From Ramlibacter albus (GTDB lineage: Bacteria > Pseudomonadota > Gammaproteobacteria > Burkholderiales > Burkholderiaceae_C), in the NCBI RefSeq assembly GCF_014297445.1, contig NZ_JACORU010000001.1, positions 434,001 through 498,000 of the forward strand: a stretch of DNA of 64,000 nt. The letters are read 5' to 3'. The notes below the pieces were generated by a model. It was not told where the DNA came from, made no database searches, and saw nothing but the letters and a program-made list of their open reading frames with translations. The translations under genes were made by a program, and so were the position numbers. Shown here piece after piece: positions 8,841 to 17,789 of the stretch. Every line of letters begins with the position of its first letter. Positions within the stretch are counted from its first letter, which is position 1.

Positions 8841-9485
8841 CTACTTTTCTTCCGCGGCGAGCGCGATGCGCCGGCGCAGGCGCTGCGCCGTTTCGGTGTC
8901 GCCGTTCTTCTCGGCGAGCATTGCCTGTGCTCCCAGCCACGCGATGAGCGCGCGGCGCCAGCCCTGTTGTGACGCCGTGTCCACGGCGGCCTGCAGCACG
9001 CCGGGGTCCGCGCGGCCGGTGCGGAAGACGACGGCCGCGGCGATCACGCGGGAGAGCGGCTCCTTGATGTCCTCGACAGCCTTGGCACCGCCCGCGCCGC
9101 CCGCCACGCCGCGGTACACCTCCGGCAGTTGCTTGGGATCGCCCTGAAACTTGCCGAGGAGGAAGTCCGCGTACGCGCGCTCCGCATCGGAGGCATCGCG
9201 CCGCAGCGGCTCGAAGCCGGGGCAGCCATCCAGCTGCAGGCTAGCCACCTGCACCGCGCAGCGCGTAAGCTCGCCGCGCGCGATGAGCGACGGGTCGCCC
9301 GTGCTCGAAAGCTCGTGGCGCAGCCGCGCGAATTCGTCGGTGGCGGCCTTGTCGCGGCCGGAGAGGTAGGCGCGCTCGAAGCGGTCCTGCGCGCCGTCGG
9401 CGTTGACCAGCCAGTCGGGCTGGCGCGGCTTGTTGCCGCAGGCGGAAAGCGTCAACGCCAGGAGGACAAGGGCAACGCGCTTCAT
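8841..9485 (-). CDS. Predicted lipoprotein of the MCE transport operon
   Basis: 214 residues with a lipoprotein signal peptide: MKRVALVLLALTLSACG, lipobox LSAC with Cys16. The mature part is helical and polar with no family I recognise; it does not look like the PqiC/MlaA partners usually paired with MCE proteins. The start ATG overlaps the stop of the MCE gene (ATGA, 9482-9485), indicating translational coupling and a joint role. Probably anchored in the outer membrane since residue +2 is Gly, not Asp. Four or so repeats of helical pairs could be TPR-like, but this is weak. Confidence 0.7.
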   Translation of the reverse strand: MKRVALVLLALTLSACGNKPRQPDWLVNADGAQDRFERAYLSGRDKAATDEFARLRHELSSTGDPSLIARGELTRCAVQVASLQLDGCPGFEPLRRDASDAERAYADFLLGKFQGDPKQLPEVYRGVAGGAGGAKAVEDIKEPLSRVIAAAVVFRTGRADPGVLQAAVDTASQQGWRRALIAWLGAQAMLAEKNGDTETAQRLRRRIALAAEEK

Positions 9486-10507
9486 GGAAGTTCGATCTTC
9501 CTTTCCTTGGCGAACGGCCACTTGCGCTGCAAGTCGTTGATCAGGTCCTCGATCTTGCGCAAATTGGTCTCCACGTCGGCCCGCATCGCGCCGAGGTCCG
9601 CCGTCGCGCCCTTCACGTTGGCCGCCGCGCCCTGCGCCTCCAGCAGCACCTTGTCCACGTTCTTCATGCTCGCGCGCGCGTCCGACAAGAGCGCATGCGC
9701 CTCGCGGATCGCGGACCGCGCTTCGGTCGCGAGGCCTTCGCGCCCGAACACCTGCGTGTCCGCCTTGGCCATCAGCTGGTCCAGCCGCGCCATCGCCTGG
9801 TTGGCCTTGTCCACGGCCTCGACGATCTTGGCGGCGTCCTTCTCGTTGCCGAAGATCGCGTGCAGCGCGCCCTGTTTGCTTTGCAGCTTGCGGCTGAACG
9901 TCTCCAGGTTGGCGAAGGTCTTGTTCAGCTCCGAGCCCTGCTGCGTCATCGCATTGAGGTTGTCGAAGACGTCGCGCGCCGCGCCGATCACGCGCTGCAG
10001 CTCCGCGTTGGCGTCGCCGCGCAGCACCGGCCGCTCGGCGTTGTCGGGCAGCGGCGGGTCGGTGAGCACGCCGCTGTACGCGCGCAGCTGCGCACCGCCG
10101 ACGAGCCCCTTGACGAGCGTGTAGACGCTCGACGTGCGCAACCACTTGGCGTCGCGCTTGTTCACGTCCACCACGATGCGCACGTTGCCCTGGTCGCCCA
10201 GCTCGACCCTGCGCACGCGGCCTATGGGGAAGCCCGAGAAGGTGAGGTCCATGCCGGGCGTCACACCCTCGGAGTCGTCCGCGATCAGCACCACGGTCTG
10301 CTTGGCCTCGAAGACGCCTCGCGCGTACATCAAATAGATGGCCGTCCCGATCACCAGGAGGAAGGTGAACGCCACGAGTGCCAGCGCCTTGAGCTCCAGG
10401 TGCGGCACCGAGTGCGCCTTGGCGGCGGGCTCCGACTGCGTGGCGGGCGTCGCCGGCTGCGGCGGCGCGGTGGGCGGCGGGGCGTTGTCGTTGTTGTCTT
10501 GGGCCAT
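9482..10507 (-). CDS. MCE/MlaD-domain membrane-anchored lipid transport protein
   Basis: 341 residues. A Pro/Ala-rich N-terminus (1-38) precedes one transmembrane helix (about 42-65, LALVAFTFLLVIGTAIYLMY). Residues 70-155 are the MCE domain, including GVTPGMDLTFSGFPIGRV, the core of the mammalian-cell-entry fold. The rest is a long helical coiled-coil tail typical of needle- or tunnel-forming MCE proteins that pass lipids across the periplasm. It lies 1 bp after the permease gene and overlaps the lipoprotein gene. No ATPase gene adjoins it. Function as a lipid transporter component is firm; direction and lipid are unknown. Confidence 0.88.
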   Translation of the reverse strand: MAQDNNDNAPPPTAPPQPATPATQSEPAAKAHSVPHLELKALALVAFTFLLVIGTAIYLMYARGVFEAKQTVVLIADDSEGVTPGMDLTFSGFPIGRVRRVELGDQGNVRIVVDVNKRDAKWLRTSSVYTLVKGLVGGAQLRAYSGVLTDPPLPDNAERPVLRGDANAELQRVIGAARDVFDNLNAMTQQGSELNKTFANLETFSRKLQSKQGALHAIFGNEKDAAKIVEAVDKANQAMARLDQLMAKADTQVFGREGLATEARSAIREAHALLSDARASMKNVDKVLLEAQGAAANVKGATADLGAMRADVETNLRKIEDLINDLQRKWPFAKERKIELP

Positions 10508-10508
10508 G

Positions 10509-11321
10509 TCAGATGTAGTTGCCCACGAGCGAGGCGGCCTCCAGCACCAGCAGCACGCCGAACATGCGCACCAGGCCCTGCAGCGCGGCGCTTTCGCGCG
10601 AGCGGTCGGCTTCGACGTTGTTCAGGCCGGAGGCCATCGGGATCACCGAAACGGCCAGCGCGAAGAACAGCGTCTTGAGCACGAAGATCAGCGACGTCAT
10701 CGGCTCGAACACGTTGCCGAACATGCGGGTGTACGACTGCAGGCCCGCCACGTTCGGTCCGTAGACCGCGAGGTAGGCGACCACCATCGCGACGAAGGAG
10801 CTGAGCGCGGCCAGCGTGATGCAGGCAAACACCCCGGCGATCAGGCGCGGCAGCACCTCGATCGTGACCGGGTCCAGCCCCTGGCGGCGCAACTGGCGGA
10901 AGTGGCCCACCGTGCGAAGCTCCACCAGCGCCGCGCCGCTCGGGATGGTGCAGCGCAGGGCCACGAACAGCGCCGCGGTGAGCGGGATCAGCTCGATCAT
11001 CAGCACCCGCACCAGCAGTTCCAGCGCGTACTGGGAAAGGCCGTAGCTGTAGGCCGTGACGACGACGATGCGCGTGATGATCAGCGTGAGCAGCGCCACC
11101 AGCGCCGAGAACCAGCCGAGGATGGGCGCCGTGTCGATGTACACGTGCTTGACCAGGTTGGCGCGCGTCTCGGGCCCGTAACTCGACGGCGTGATCGCCC
11201 GCACGAGCATGGTCGAGCCGAAGTAGGTGATGGACACCCAGGCCCACAGCCAGCGCAGCGGCGTGAGGCCCTTGTGGGACAGCACGCGGTACCAGGACGC
11301 CAATTGATGGGACAGGACCAT
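10509..11321 (-). CDS. MlaE-family ABC transporter permease
   Basis: 270 residues, with five or six hydrophobic helices and the family segment around IELIPLTAALFVALRCTIPSG followed by ELRTVGHFRQLRRQGLDP, the coupling region that normally contacts an MlaF-type ATPase. First gene of the MCE operon, with a 66-bp spacer to the next upstream gene on the same strand. The coupling helix is present, so a partner ATPase must be encoded elsewhere, or the protein works without one. No ATPase gene lies between 4.7 and 19 kb. Confidence 0.87.
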   Translation of the reverse strand: MVLSHQLASWYRVLSHKGLTPLRWLWAWVSITYFGSTMLVRAITPSSYGPETRANLVKHVYIDTAPILGWFSALVALLTLIITRIVVVTAYSYGLSQYALELLVRVLMIELIPLTAALFVALRCTIPSGAALVELRTVGHFRQLRRQGLDPVTIEVLPRLIAGVFACITLAALSSFVAMVVAYLAVYGPNVAGLQSYTRMFGNVFEPMTSLIFVLKTLFFALAVSVIPMASGLNNVEADRSRESAALQGLVRMFGVLLVLEAASLVGNYI

Positions 11322-11387
11322 GCGCGCATGATAGTCAGCGGCAGCGCCCCACCCCGTAAGGCGCCGCCTACAGCCGACCGGTGCGCG

Positions 11388-12233
11388 TCAGCGCCAGCGC
11401 AGCGGCAGGGCGTGCGGCGTGTACCGTGCCTTCTCCACCTGCAGCACCAGCTCGCGTGCGCCGGGGGTGCGTTCCACCTGGCCGCGGGCGGCGATGTGCA
11501 GCGTCGTGCCGGACGCGTAGTCGATGAAAAGCAGCCCGCAGCGCGGCTGCAGCAGCAGGTTGCCCAGCGTATTGAAATAGTTGTTGCCGGGGTAGTCGGC
11601 CACGCGCAGCTCGCCCGGCGCCGCCGCCACGAAGCCGGGCGGGCCGCCGCGATGCGACACGTCGACGCCATGCGCGGCCACGCCATCCGCCGCGGCAGCC
11701 GGGTGCGAGGTGGCGATGAAGAAGGTGTCGCTGGCGCGGACGAGTTGCAGCGCCTCCTCGTCCAGCGTGTCCATCGTGCGTACCGGGCCGGGCGGCGGCG
11801 CGTCCGGCACGAAGGACGCCTCGCGTGGCTGGATGTACTTGGGGCAATTGCCGAAACTTTGCCGCACGGCGATCTCCAAGCCGTGCTCGTCCACGGTGTC
11901 GACGACGCCGTTCATGCGGTTGCGCCGCCGGGTGTGGGCTTCGATGCCGAGCAGGCCGATCGAGGCGCCTGCCCTCAAGCCTTGCCCGCCCGCGATGCGC
12001 AAGCGCCGCGGCTGCGGCGAATGCGCGAACCCCGGCGCGCCGGCGAGCACGGACGCCCACGGCTGCCCGCTTTCATCGAGCGAGCCCAGCACCACGAACG
12101 GCAACTGCGCGAAGAACTCGCGGTGCTGGTCCGGCATGTGGTCGCGGATCACGCGCGAGCCGACTTCGGCCAAGCGCTTGTCGACACCCGCTTGGGCCTG
12201 CAGGGCGATCTCGCCTTCGTGGAACGCGGCCAT
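11388..12233 (-). CDS. Pyridoxamine-5'-phosphate-oxidase-like split-barrel flavoprotein
   Basis: 281 residues with two halves: FVVLGSLDESGQPWASVLAG near the N-terminus (split-barrel strand pattern) and, in the second half, FIATSHP, DVSHRGGPPGFV and DYPGNNYFNTLGNL, the flavin-binding signature of this subgroup. A CPKYIQPRE motif links them. Members bind FMN, FAD or F420, and most have no defined substrate. I start at the ATG at 12233, not the longer frame to 12416, because the extension lies inside the GST gene; the GST stop is 2 bp away, so the pair forms an operon. Not the biosynthetic PdxH. Confidence 0.75.
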   Translation of the reverse strand: MAAFHEGEIALQAQAGVDKRLAEVGSRVIRDHMPDQHREFFAQLPFVVLGSLDESGQPWASVLAGAPGFAHSPQPRRLRIAGGQGLRAGASIGLLGIEAHTRRRNRMNGVVDTVDEHGLEIAVRQSFGNCPKYIQPREASFVPDAPPPGPVRTMDTLDEEALQLVRASDTFFIATSHPAAAADGVAAHGVDVSHRGGPPGFVAAAPGELRVADYPGNNYFNTLGNLLLQPRCGLLFIDYASGTTLHIAARGQVERTPGARELVLQVEKARYTPHALPLRWR

Positions 12234-12235
12234 GG

Positions 12236-12850
12236 TCACGCCCGCAAACCGACCGGCGACACCTTCATCGGCACGAACCCGGGGAGCGCCTCGATGCGCG
12301 CGAGCCAGGCCCGCACGTTGGGGTAGTCGTCCAGCGACACGTTGCCTTCGGGCGCATGCGCCGTGTAGCTGTAGAGCGCGATGTCGGCCAGCGTCGGCTC
12401 TGGAGCGGCAAGCCACTCGCGCTTGCCCAGCTCGCCTTCCATCACCGCGAGCAGCGCGTGGCTGCGCGCGATGGCGGGCGCCGGGTCATCGGGCCGCTTG
12501 AAAAGCTGGATCACGCGCGCCGCCGCCGGGCCGAAAGCGAGCTGCCCCGCGGCCACGGACAGCCACCGCTGCACCTGCGCAGCGGCGAGCACGTCGCGCG
12601 GCATCCAGCGGCGCTCGCCATAGCGCGCGTCGAGGTACACGAGGATGGCGTTGGAGTCGCCCAGCGTCACGTCGCCGTCCTGCAGCACCGGCACCTGGCC
12701 GAAGCAGTTCATCTCGATGAACTCCGGGGTCTTGTGCTGGCGCGAGAGCAGGTCGACCTCGACGTACTCGAACGGCAGCTTCAGCAGGGACAGGAACAGT
12801 TCCACCCGGTGCGAGTGGCCGGACAGGCGCATGCCGTGCAGCTTGATCAT
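12236..12850 (-). CDS. Glutathione S-transferase family protein
   Basis: 204 residues. N-terminal thioredoxin-like domain: MIKLHGMRLSGHSHRVELFL (the Ser in SGHS is the likely catalytic residue), then FGQVPVLQDGDVTLGDSNAI with the conserved cis-Pro and the Glu/Asp-Ser glutathione site. C-terminal helical domain includes PTLADIALYSY, the N-cap motif. The start at 12850 is chosen over the longer frame to 13015 because the extension runs into the divergent LysR gene. Probably detoxifies electrophiles or reduces small disulphides; likely controlled by the divergent LysR regulator. Confidence 0.87.
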   Translation of the reverse strand: MIKLHGMRLSGHSHRVELFLSLLKLPFEYVEVDLLSRQHKTPEFIEMNCFGQVPVLQDGDVTLGDSNAILVYLDARYGERRWMPRDVLAAAQVQRWLSVAAGQLAFGPAAARVIQLFKRPDDPAPAIARSHALLAVMEGELGKREWLAAPEPTLADIALYSYTAHAPEGNVSLDDYPNVRAWLARIEALPGFVPMKVSPVGLRA

Positions 12851-12956
12851 GGGTTCTCCAAGGGTTGTGCCGCGTATTCTGTTCATGGCGGCCGCATCAA
12901 TAAATGCCTTGAGCGGTACTTCACTATTGCATTTGCCACAGTAATAATCCGCCGCC
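12851..12956. promoter_or_regulatory. Divergent GST/LysR promoter region
   Basis: 106 bp, clearly more AT-rich than the genes. It holds an imperfect inverted repeat TATTGC-N10-GTAATA at 12925-12946, ten bases before the LysR start, compatible in size with a LysR-type T-N11-A operator. Binding is inference. Confidence 0.35.
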
Positions 12957-13847
12957 ATGGACAAGCTGCGCGCGATGCAGGTTTTTGTGGCGATTGCCGA
13001 CGCCGGCAGCCTCACGGGCGCCGCGCGCGAGCTGGGCGCCTCGCTGCCGGCGGTCGTGCGCGGCCTCGCGGCTTACGAGTCGCACCTCGGCGCGCGCCTC
13101 TTCAACCGCACCACGCGGCGCATCTCGCTCACGGAGGAAGGCCGCCACCACCTCGAGCGCTGCCGCAACGTGCTGGCGGCGGTGGCCGAGAGTGAAAGCG
13201 CCTTGAAGGAAGACGTGGCCGACCCCGCGGGCACGCTCAACGTGACGGCGCCGGTGCTTTTCGGCCAGATGTACGTGTCGCCCGCGATCACGCGCTTCGT
13301 GCAGAAGAACGCCAAGGTGAAGTGCAACGTGGTGCTGTTCGACCGCGTCGTGAACCTGCTGGAAGAAGGCTTCGACCTGGGCGTGCGCATCGGCGCGCTG
13401 GAGGATTCGTCGCTCGTCGCGCAGCCGCTCGGCGAGATCCGGCGCGTCGTCGTCGCGAGCCCTGCCCTGCTGCGCAGCCATGGCACGCCGCGGCATCCGC
13501 GCGACCTGCGCGGGGCCAATTGCATCACGCGCATCGAGCGGCCGGCCAGCTGGGGCGACTTCCAGGAGAACGGCCGGCGCTTCGGCGTCAACGTCACGGG
13601 CAACCTCGCGTACAACCATGTGCTGCCGGCGGTGCAGGCCTGCGCGGCGGGTGCGGGGTTCGGTCACTTCTTCTCTTATCAAGTGGCGCCGTTCGTGGCG
13701 GCGGGGCAGCTGAAGATCGTGCTGGACAAGTTCGAAATGCCGCCGCGGCCGATCAGCGTGGTCTACCCGCACGCGCGCCTGCTGCCGGCGCGAACGCGGG
13801 CGCTGATCGAGTTCCTGCGCGGCGACATCACGCAATTCCGGGCGTGA
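12957..13847 (+). CDS. LysR-family transcriptional regulator
   Basis: 296 residues: winged helix 1-60 (MQVFVAIADAGSLTGAAREL, then LGARLFNRTTRRISLTEEG) and a periplasmic-binding-like effector domain from about 90. The ATG at 12957 is in the right place for the family. It is transcribed away from the GST/flavoprotein operon, the normal geometry for a LysR gene and its target, and probably represses itself and activates that operon. Belongs to the large CrgA/AaeR-like group; the inducer is unknown. A weak GAGCC/GGCTC hairpin at 13861-13877 followed by TTCTTT may end the transcript. Confidence 0.9.
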   Translation: MDKLRAMQVFVAIADAGSLTGAARELGASLPAVVRGLAAYESHLGARLFNRTTRRISLTEEGRHHLERCRNVLAAVAESESALKEDVADPAGTLNVTAPVLFGQMYVSPAITRFVQKNAKVKCNVVLFDRVVNLLEEGFDLGVRIGALEDSSLVAQPLGEIRRVVVASPALLRSHGTPRHPRDLRGANCITRIERPASWGDFQENGRRFGVNVTGNLAYNHVLPAVQACAAGAGFGHFFSYQVAPFVAAGQLKIVLDKFEMPPRPISVVYPHARLLPARTRALIEFLRGDITQFRA

Positions 13848-13928
13848 AAAATTCACGGACGAGCCGGCGGCTGGCTCTTCTTTACACCGGCTTTGCGATG
13901 CGTTCGAAGCGGCGTGCGTTGATACGCC

Positions 13929-15860
13929 ATGGACCCGAAGTACCGCGCGCGCGCGCCTGTCCGCCTGCATCTCGTTGCTGCCGCCTTGTCGCTCGCGGGT
14001 TGGGCCGCGTTCGCGCAAGGGCCGGCGGCGGTCGTCAGCCACGCCGAAGGCATCCTTTCGCACTCACCGCCGGGCGAGAAGGAATGGGTCGAGGCCAAGC
14101 CGCGCACCGCGTTGTCGCGTGGGGACCGGGTCTGGACCGACCGCGGCGCACGGGCTGAGCTGCAGACCGGCGTCCACACGCTGATGCTCGATGCGCAGAC
14201 GCTGCTGGCGCTGCAGGCCGCGGGTGAAGGCGCGACCCAAGTCAGCGTGACGCACGGCTCCGTCGCGGCCACCGTGCCGCAGATCGCGCCGAACGAGAAC
14301 TTCGAGATCGACACGCCCAATGTCGCCGTGCGTGCTCGCCAGCCGGCCGCGCTGCGCGTCGACGTGGACCGCCAGCAGGGCACGACGCGCGTGCAGGTGC
14401 AGTCCGGCGTGGTGCTGGTGTATGGCGAGCATGGCCAGGTCGTGGAGATGCGCGCCGGGCAGCGCATCACCTTCAGCGCCCGCAACCTCGCGCGCGCGCC
14501 GACGCCCTTCGCGACGGCTGCCGACGAATTCGACAAGTGGACCATGGCGCGCATGAAGCAGCCTGCGGCCGCCGTTGCCGCGGCGGCGCCGGCGATGCAT
14601 CCCGACCGGCTTGCGAAGCAGCGCCGCGAGGAGCTGGCGCGCGAGCAGGCCGAGGACAAGCGCTTTGCCCAGGCGCTCGCCCGTTCGCAGAAGAACACGC
14701 CCCCTTCGACGGAGCCCGTGCAGTCGCCGATCTCCGTCGCGCAGGCGAAAGCCGCCGAGGAAGCGAAGCGGGCTGCGGAAGCCAAGGCCGTTGCGGAGGC
14801 GAAGGCGATAGCGCAGGCCAAGGCTGCGGCCGAAGCCAAGGCACTGGCGGAAGCCAGGGCAGCTGCGGAAGCGAAGGCACTCGCCGAAGCGAGAGCCGCC
14901 GCTCAAGCAAAGGCCGCCGCCGAAGCGAAAGCTGCGGCGGAAGCCAAGGCGGTCGCCGACGCGAAGGCGGCCGCGCAGGCGAAGGCGCTGGCCGAAGCAA
15001 GGGCCGCCGCCGAGTCGAAGGCGCTCGCGGAAGCGAAGGCGCAGGGCAAGGCGGCGATGGATGCGAAGGCGCTGGCCGATGCCAAGGCCGCCGCGGAAGC
15101 CCGGATGATGGCGGAAGCCCGCGCGGCTGCCGAAGCCAAGGTGATGGCCGAAATGCGCGCAGCCGCGGAAGCCAAGGCGCTAGCCGAAGCCCGCGCGGCG
15201 CTGGAAGCGAAGGCCTTGGCCGAAGCGCGTGCCGCGGAACCCAAGGTCGCCGCGCAGACGCGAGCTGCTGCCAGGCACGCCGCCGAATCCCGCCGCCACG
15301 AAGCACGCCAGGCGGCCGAAACCCGGCGCATCGCGGAAACCCGCCGTGCGAGCGACGCCAAGCGCGTTGCCGAACTCAAGCGGGCGCAGCAGGCCGAAGC
15401 GAAGCGCGTTGCTGCCGCCCAAGCGAAGTCGCGCGCCGAGGAACAGCGCAAGCTCGCCGCCGCCAAGCGCGCGCAGGAAGCGCAGCGCGTAGCCGCTGCG
15501 AAGAAGGCGAAGGAAGAATTGCGAATCGCGGCGGCGAAACGAGCGGTGGAGGCCAAGCGCCGCGCCGAGGAAGAAAAGCAGCTCGCGCAACAGCGCAGCG
15601 TTCACCTCGCGCGCCTGCAGGAAGCCGCGCGCAAGGACGAACAGCAGCAGGCCGAACGCACGGCCGCGCGGCGCGAAGCGGAGAGAAAGGAAGCGCAGGC
15701 CAAGCGCGATGAGCAGGCCCGCCGGGAGGCGGAGCTGGCGCGCCGCGAAGAGCAGTTGCGCCGCGAGGAACAGGCCCGCCGCGATGCGGCGCGGCCCCTG
15801 ATCATCAACCAGCCCTACCGGCCCGCGCCGCAGGGCATCCCGTTCCGCAAGGTCAGTTGA
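13929..15860 (+). CDS. FecR-domain exported protein with long Ala/Lys/Glu-rich helical tail
   Basis: 643 residues. A signal peptide (1-29, ending AAFAQ) leads to a FecR-like beta domain at about 60-170, with LSRGDRVWTDRGARAEL and the later VEMRAGQRITF strand. Residues about 272-440 are near-perfect repeats of AEAKALAEARAAA type, and 440-620 become Arg/Lys/Glu-rich, giving a predicted continuous helix like the TolA stalk. A short Pro-rich end (RPAPQGIPFRK) follows. No TonB or sigma-factor motif is seen. Likely a periplasmic or cell-wall spanning protein; function unknown. The last 8 bp overlap the convergent small gene. Repeat DNA at 14742-15240 is prone to length change. Confidence 0.78.
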   Translation: MDPKYRARAPVRLHLVAAALSLAGWAAFAQGPAAVVSHAEGILSHSPPGEKEWVEAKPRTALSRGDRVWTDRGARAELQTGVHTLMLDAQTLLALQAAGEGATQVSVTHGSVAATVPQIAPNENFEIDTPNVAVRARQPAALRVDVDRQQGTTRVQVQSGVVLVYGEHGQVVEMRAGQRITFSARNLARAPTPFATAADEFDKWTMARMKQPAAAVAAAAPAMHPDRLAKQRREELAREQAEDKRFAQALARSQKNTPPSTEPVQSPISVAQAKAAEEAKRAAEAKAVAEAKAIAQAKAAAEAKALAEARAAAEAKALAEARAAAQAKAAAEAKAAAEAKAVADAKAAAQAKALAEARAAAESKALAEAKAQGKAAMDAKALADAKAAAEARMMAEARAAAEAKVMAEMRAAAEAKALAEARAALEAKALAEARAAEPKVAAQTRAAARHAAESRRHEARQAAETRRIAETRRASDAKRVAELKRAQQAEAKRVAAAQAKSRAEEQRKLAAAKRAQEAQRVAAAKKAKEELRIAAAKRAVEAKRRAEEEKQLAQQRSVHLARLQEAARKDEQQQAERTAARREAERKEAQAKRDEQARREAELARREEQLRREEQARRDAARPLIINQPYRPAPQGIPFRKVS

Positions 15861-16110
15861 TCCGGCGCGAGTAGGTGCGCACCACCGGGACTTGCTTTTC
15901 TTCTTCCGGCGGCAGGTAGATGGTGGTGCGGTCGATCTTCGCGTCGTAGGCGGCGATCTCCGCGCTGGCGCAGCGGATCACCGAGCGATCGAGCGGGTGG
16001 CATTGCCGCTGGCTGAGCCGGCTCAATTGTTCGGACCTGTCGACCATCTGCTTCACTTCGGCCGGGTCGACCATCAGGGCAAACGGGTTGGCGGCTGCGG
16101 CTGTTGTCAT
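15853..16110 (-). CDS. Small conserved-type hypothetical protein
   Basis: 85 residues, soluble, no signal peptide. Contains two Cys (QRQCHPLDRSVIRCAS) 13 residues apart and a charged tail ending YSRRIN. A good Shine-Dalgarno (AAGGAG, 9 nt before the ATG) supports expression, and coding statistics match the neighbours. It faces the FecR-type gene and overlaps it by 8 bp. I do not recognise the family. Confidence 0.6.
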   Translation of the reverse strand: MTTAAAANPFALMVDPAEVKQMVDRSEQLSRLSQRQCHPLDRSVIRCASAEIAAYDAKIDRTTIYLPPEEEKQVPVVRTYSRRIN

Positions 16111-16286
16111 TCTGGGGGACTCCTTGATGTCGTTGGCCGGTGTCTCTGCGGTCGTCAGACTGTCGCCGAGCCACCCGATTTGTAACGTCAGGTGAGTTCG
16201 GTGCGCCTTGTAGGACGGTTTCGCACGGCCGAGCGGGAAAAGCGGCTACAGCCAGCCCGTTTCATCTCGCGTTGCACAATGAGCGC

Positions 16287-17780
16287 ATGCCGCACATGCC
16301 GCCTTTCATTGCCCCGACTCGCCACACCGATCCCGACGCCGCCTTGGCCCAAGTGGCGGCGATTTACGACCAGCAGATCCGGCACTTGCGCGACGCGATG
16401 CAGCGCTTCGTGGCCGGCGAAACCTTCACCGACCGCGTGCGCGCCTGCTACCCCTTCGTGCGCATCCACACCGAAACGGCGGTGCCGCAGGCCGTGCTCG
16501 AAAACAGCGGGCTCTCGTACGGCTTCGTGTCCGGCACGGGCCGCTACGAGACCACGCTGACCCGACCCGACCTGTACGCCAACTACTACCGCGAGCAGTT
16601 CCGCCTGCTGCACGCCAACCACGGCGTGGAGCTGGAAGTGGGCACCAGCCACGAGCCGATCCCGATCCACTTTTCCTTCGCCGAGAACGAGCACATCGAG
16701 GGCAACCTCACGCCGGAGCGGCGCTGGATGATGCGCGACCTGTTCGACCTGCCGGACCTGCACGGCATGGACGACGGCATCGCCAACGGCACCTGGCTGC
16801 GCCGGCCGGGCGACGCGCAGCCGCTGTCGCTCTTCACCGCCTCGCGCGTGGACTATTCGCTGCACCGCCTGCGCCACTACACCGGCAGCGCGCCGGACTG
16901 GACGCAGAACTTCGTGCTGTTCACCAACTACCAGTTCTACATCGACGAATTCGTGCGCCTGGGCCACGAGGAGATGGCGAAGGCGGACAGCGAGTACGTC
17001 GCTTTCGTGGAACCGGGCAACGTGGTGACGCGGCGCACCGGCATCGCGGCGGAACCGACGGATTCATTGGGCGCCCCGCCGCCGCGCCTGCCGCAGATGC
17101 CCGCCTATCACCTCGTGCGCCCGGGCCACGGCGGCATCACGATGGTCAACATCGGCGTGGGGCCTGCGAACGCGAAGACGATCACCGACCACATCGCCGT
17201 GCTGCGCCCGCATGCGTGGATGATGCTCGGGCACTGCGCCGGGTTGCGCAATTCGCAGCAGCTGGGCGACTACGTGCTGGCCCACGGCTACGTGCGCGAG
17301 GACCACGTGCTGGACGAGGAACTGCCGCTGTGGGTGCCGATTCCGGCGCTGGCCGAAATCCAGGTGGCGCTCGAACGCGCCGTTGCCGACGTCACCGGCT
17401 ATTCGGGCGCGGACCTGAAGCGCGTGATGCGCACGGGCACCGTGGCCTCCACCGACAACCGCAACTGGGAGCTGCTGCCGGGCAACACGCCGCAGCTTCG
17501 ATTCAGCCAGAGCCGCGCGGTGGCGCTCGACATGGAAAGCGCCACCATCGCCGCCAACGGCTTCCGCTTCCGCGTGCCCTACGGCACGCTGCTGTGCGTG
17601 AGCGACAAGCCGCTGCACGGCGAGATCAAGCTGCCGGGCATGGCCAACCAGTTCTACCGCGAGCGAGTGGACCAGCACCTGCGCATCGGCATGCGGGCGA
17701 TCGAGATCCTCCGGTCACAAGGGTTCCAGCGGCTGCACAGCCGCAAGCTGCGCAGCTTCGACGAGGTGGCGTTCCAGTAA
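16287..17780 (+). CDS. amn: AMP nucleosidase
   Basis: Hydrolyses AMP to adenine and ribose 5-phosphate, adjusting the adenylate pool. 497 residues, close to the 484 of E. coli Amn. The N-terminal Amn-specific domain (1-180) carries TGRYETTLTRPDLYANYY; the C-terminal phosphorylase-like domain has GGITMVNIGVGPANAKTITDH and ALDMESATIAANGFRFRVPYGT, the nucleoside-binding Met-Glu motif. Two candidate ATGs lie 9 bp apart (16287, 16296); neither has a strong Shine-Dalgarno. The long frame to 16140 runs through non-coding sequence. Monocistronic; 176 bp upstream are shared with the small divergent gene. Secure. Confidence 0.93.
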   Translation: MPHMPPFIAPTRHTDPDAALAQVAAIYDQQIRHLRDAMQRFVAGETFTDRVRACYPFVRIHTETAVPQAVLENSGLSYGFVSGTGRYETTLTRPDLYANYYREQFRLLHANHGVELEVGTSHEPIPIHFSFAENEHIEGNLTPERRWMMRDLFDLPDLHGMDDGIANGTWLRRPGDAQPLSLFTASRVDYSLHRLRHYTGSAPDWTQNFVLFTNYQFYIDEFVRLGHEEMAKADSEYVAFVEPGNVVTRRTGIAAEPTDSLGAPPPRLPQMPAYHLVRPGHGGITMVNIGVGPANAKTITDHIAVLRPHAWMMLGHCAGLRNSQQLGDYVLAHGYVREDHVLDEELPLWVPIPALAEIQVALERAVADVTGYSGADLKRVMRTGTVASTDNRNWELLPGNTPQLRFSQSRAVALDMESATIAANGFRFRVPYGTLLCVSDKPLHGEIKLPGMANQFYRERVDQHLRIGMRAIEILRSQGFQRLHSRKLRSFDEVAFQ

Positions 17781-17789
17781 GGTGGCCGG

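Noticed and set aside
6399..8972. An 857-codon plus-strand frame opposite the MFS, acyltransferase and MerR genes
   Set aside because: His/Arg-rich without domains, the usual third-frame shadow of GC-rich genes.
12236..13015. A longer GST with 55 extra N-terminal residues
   Set aside because: The extension overlaps the divergent LysR gene and its promoter; conserved GST sequence starts at the Met at 12850.
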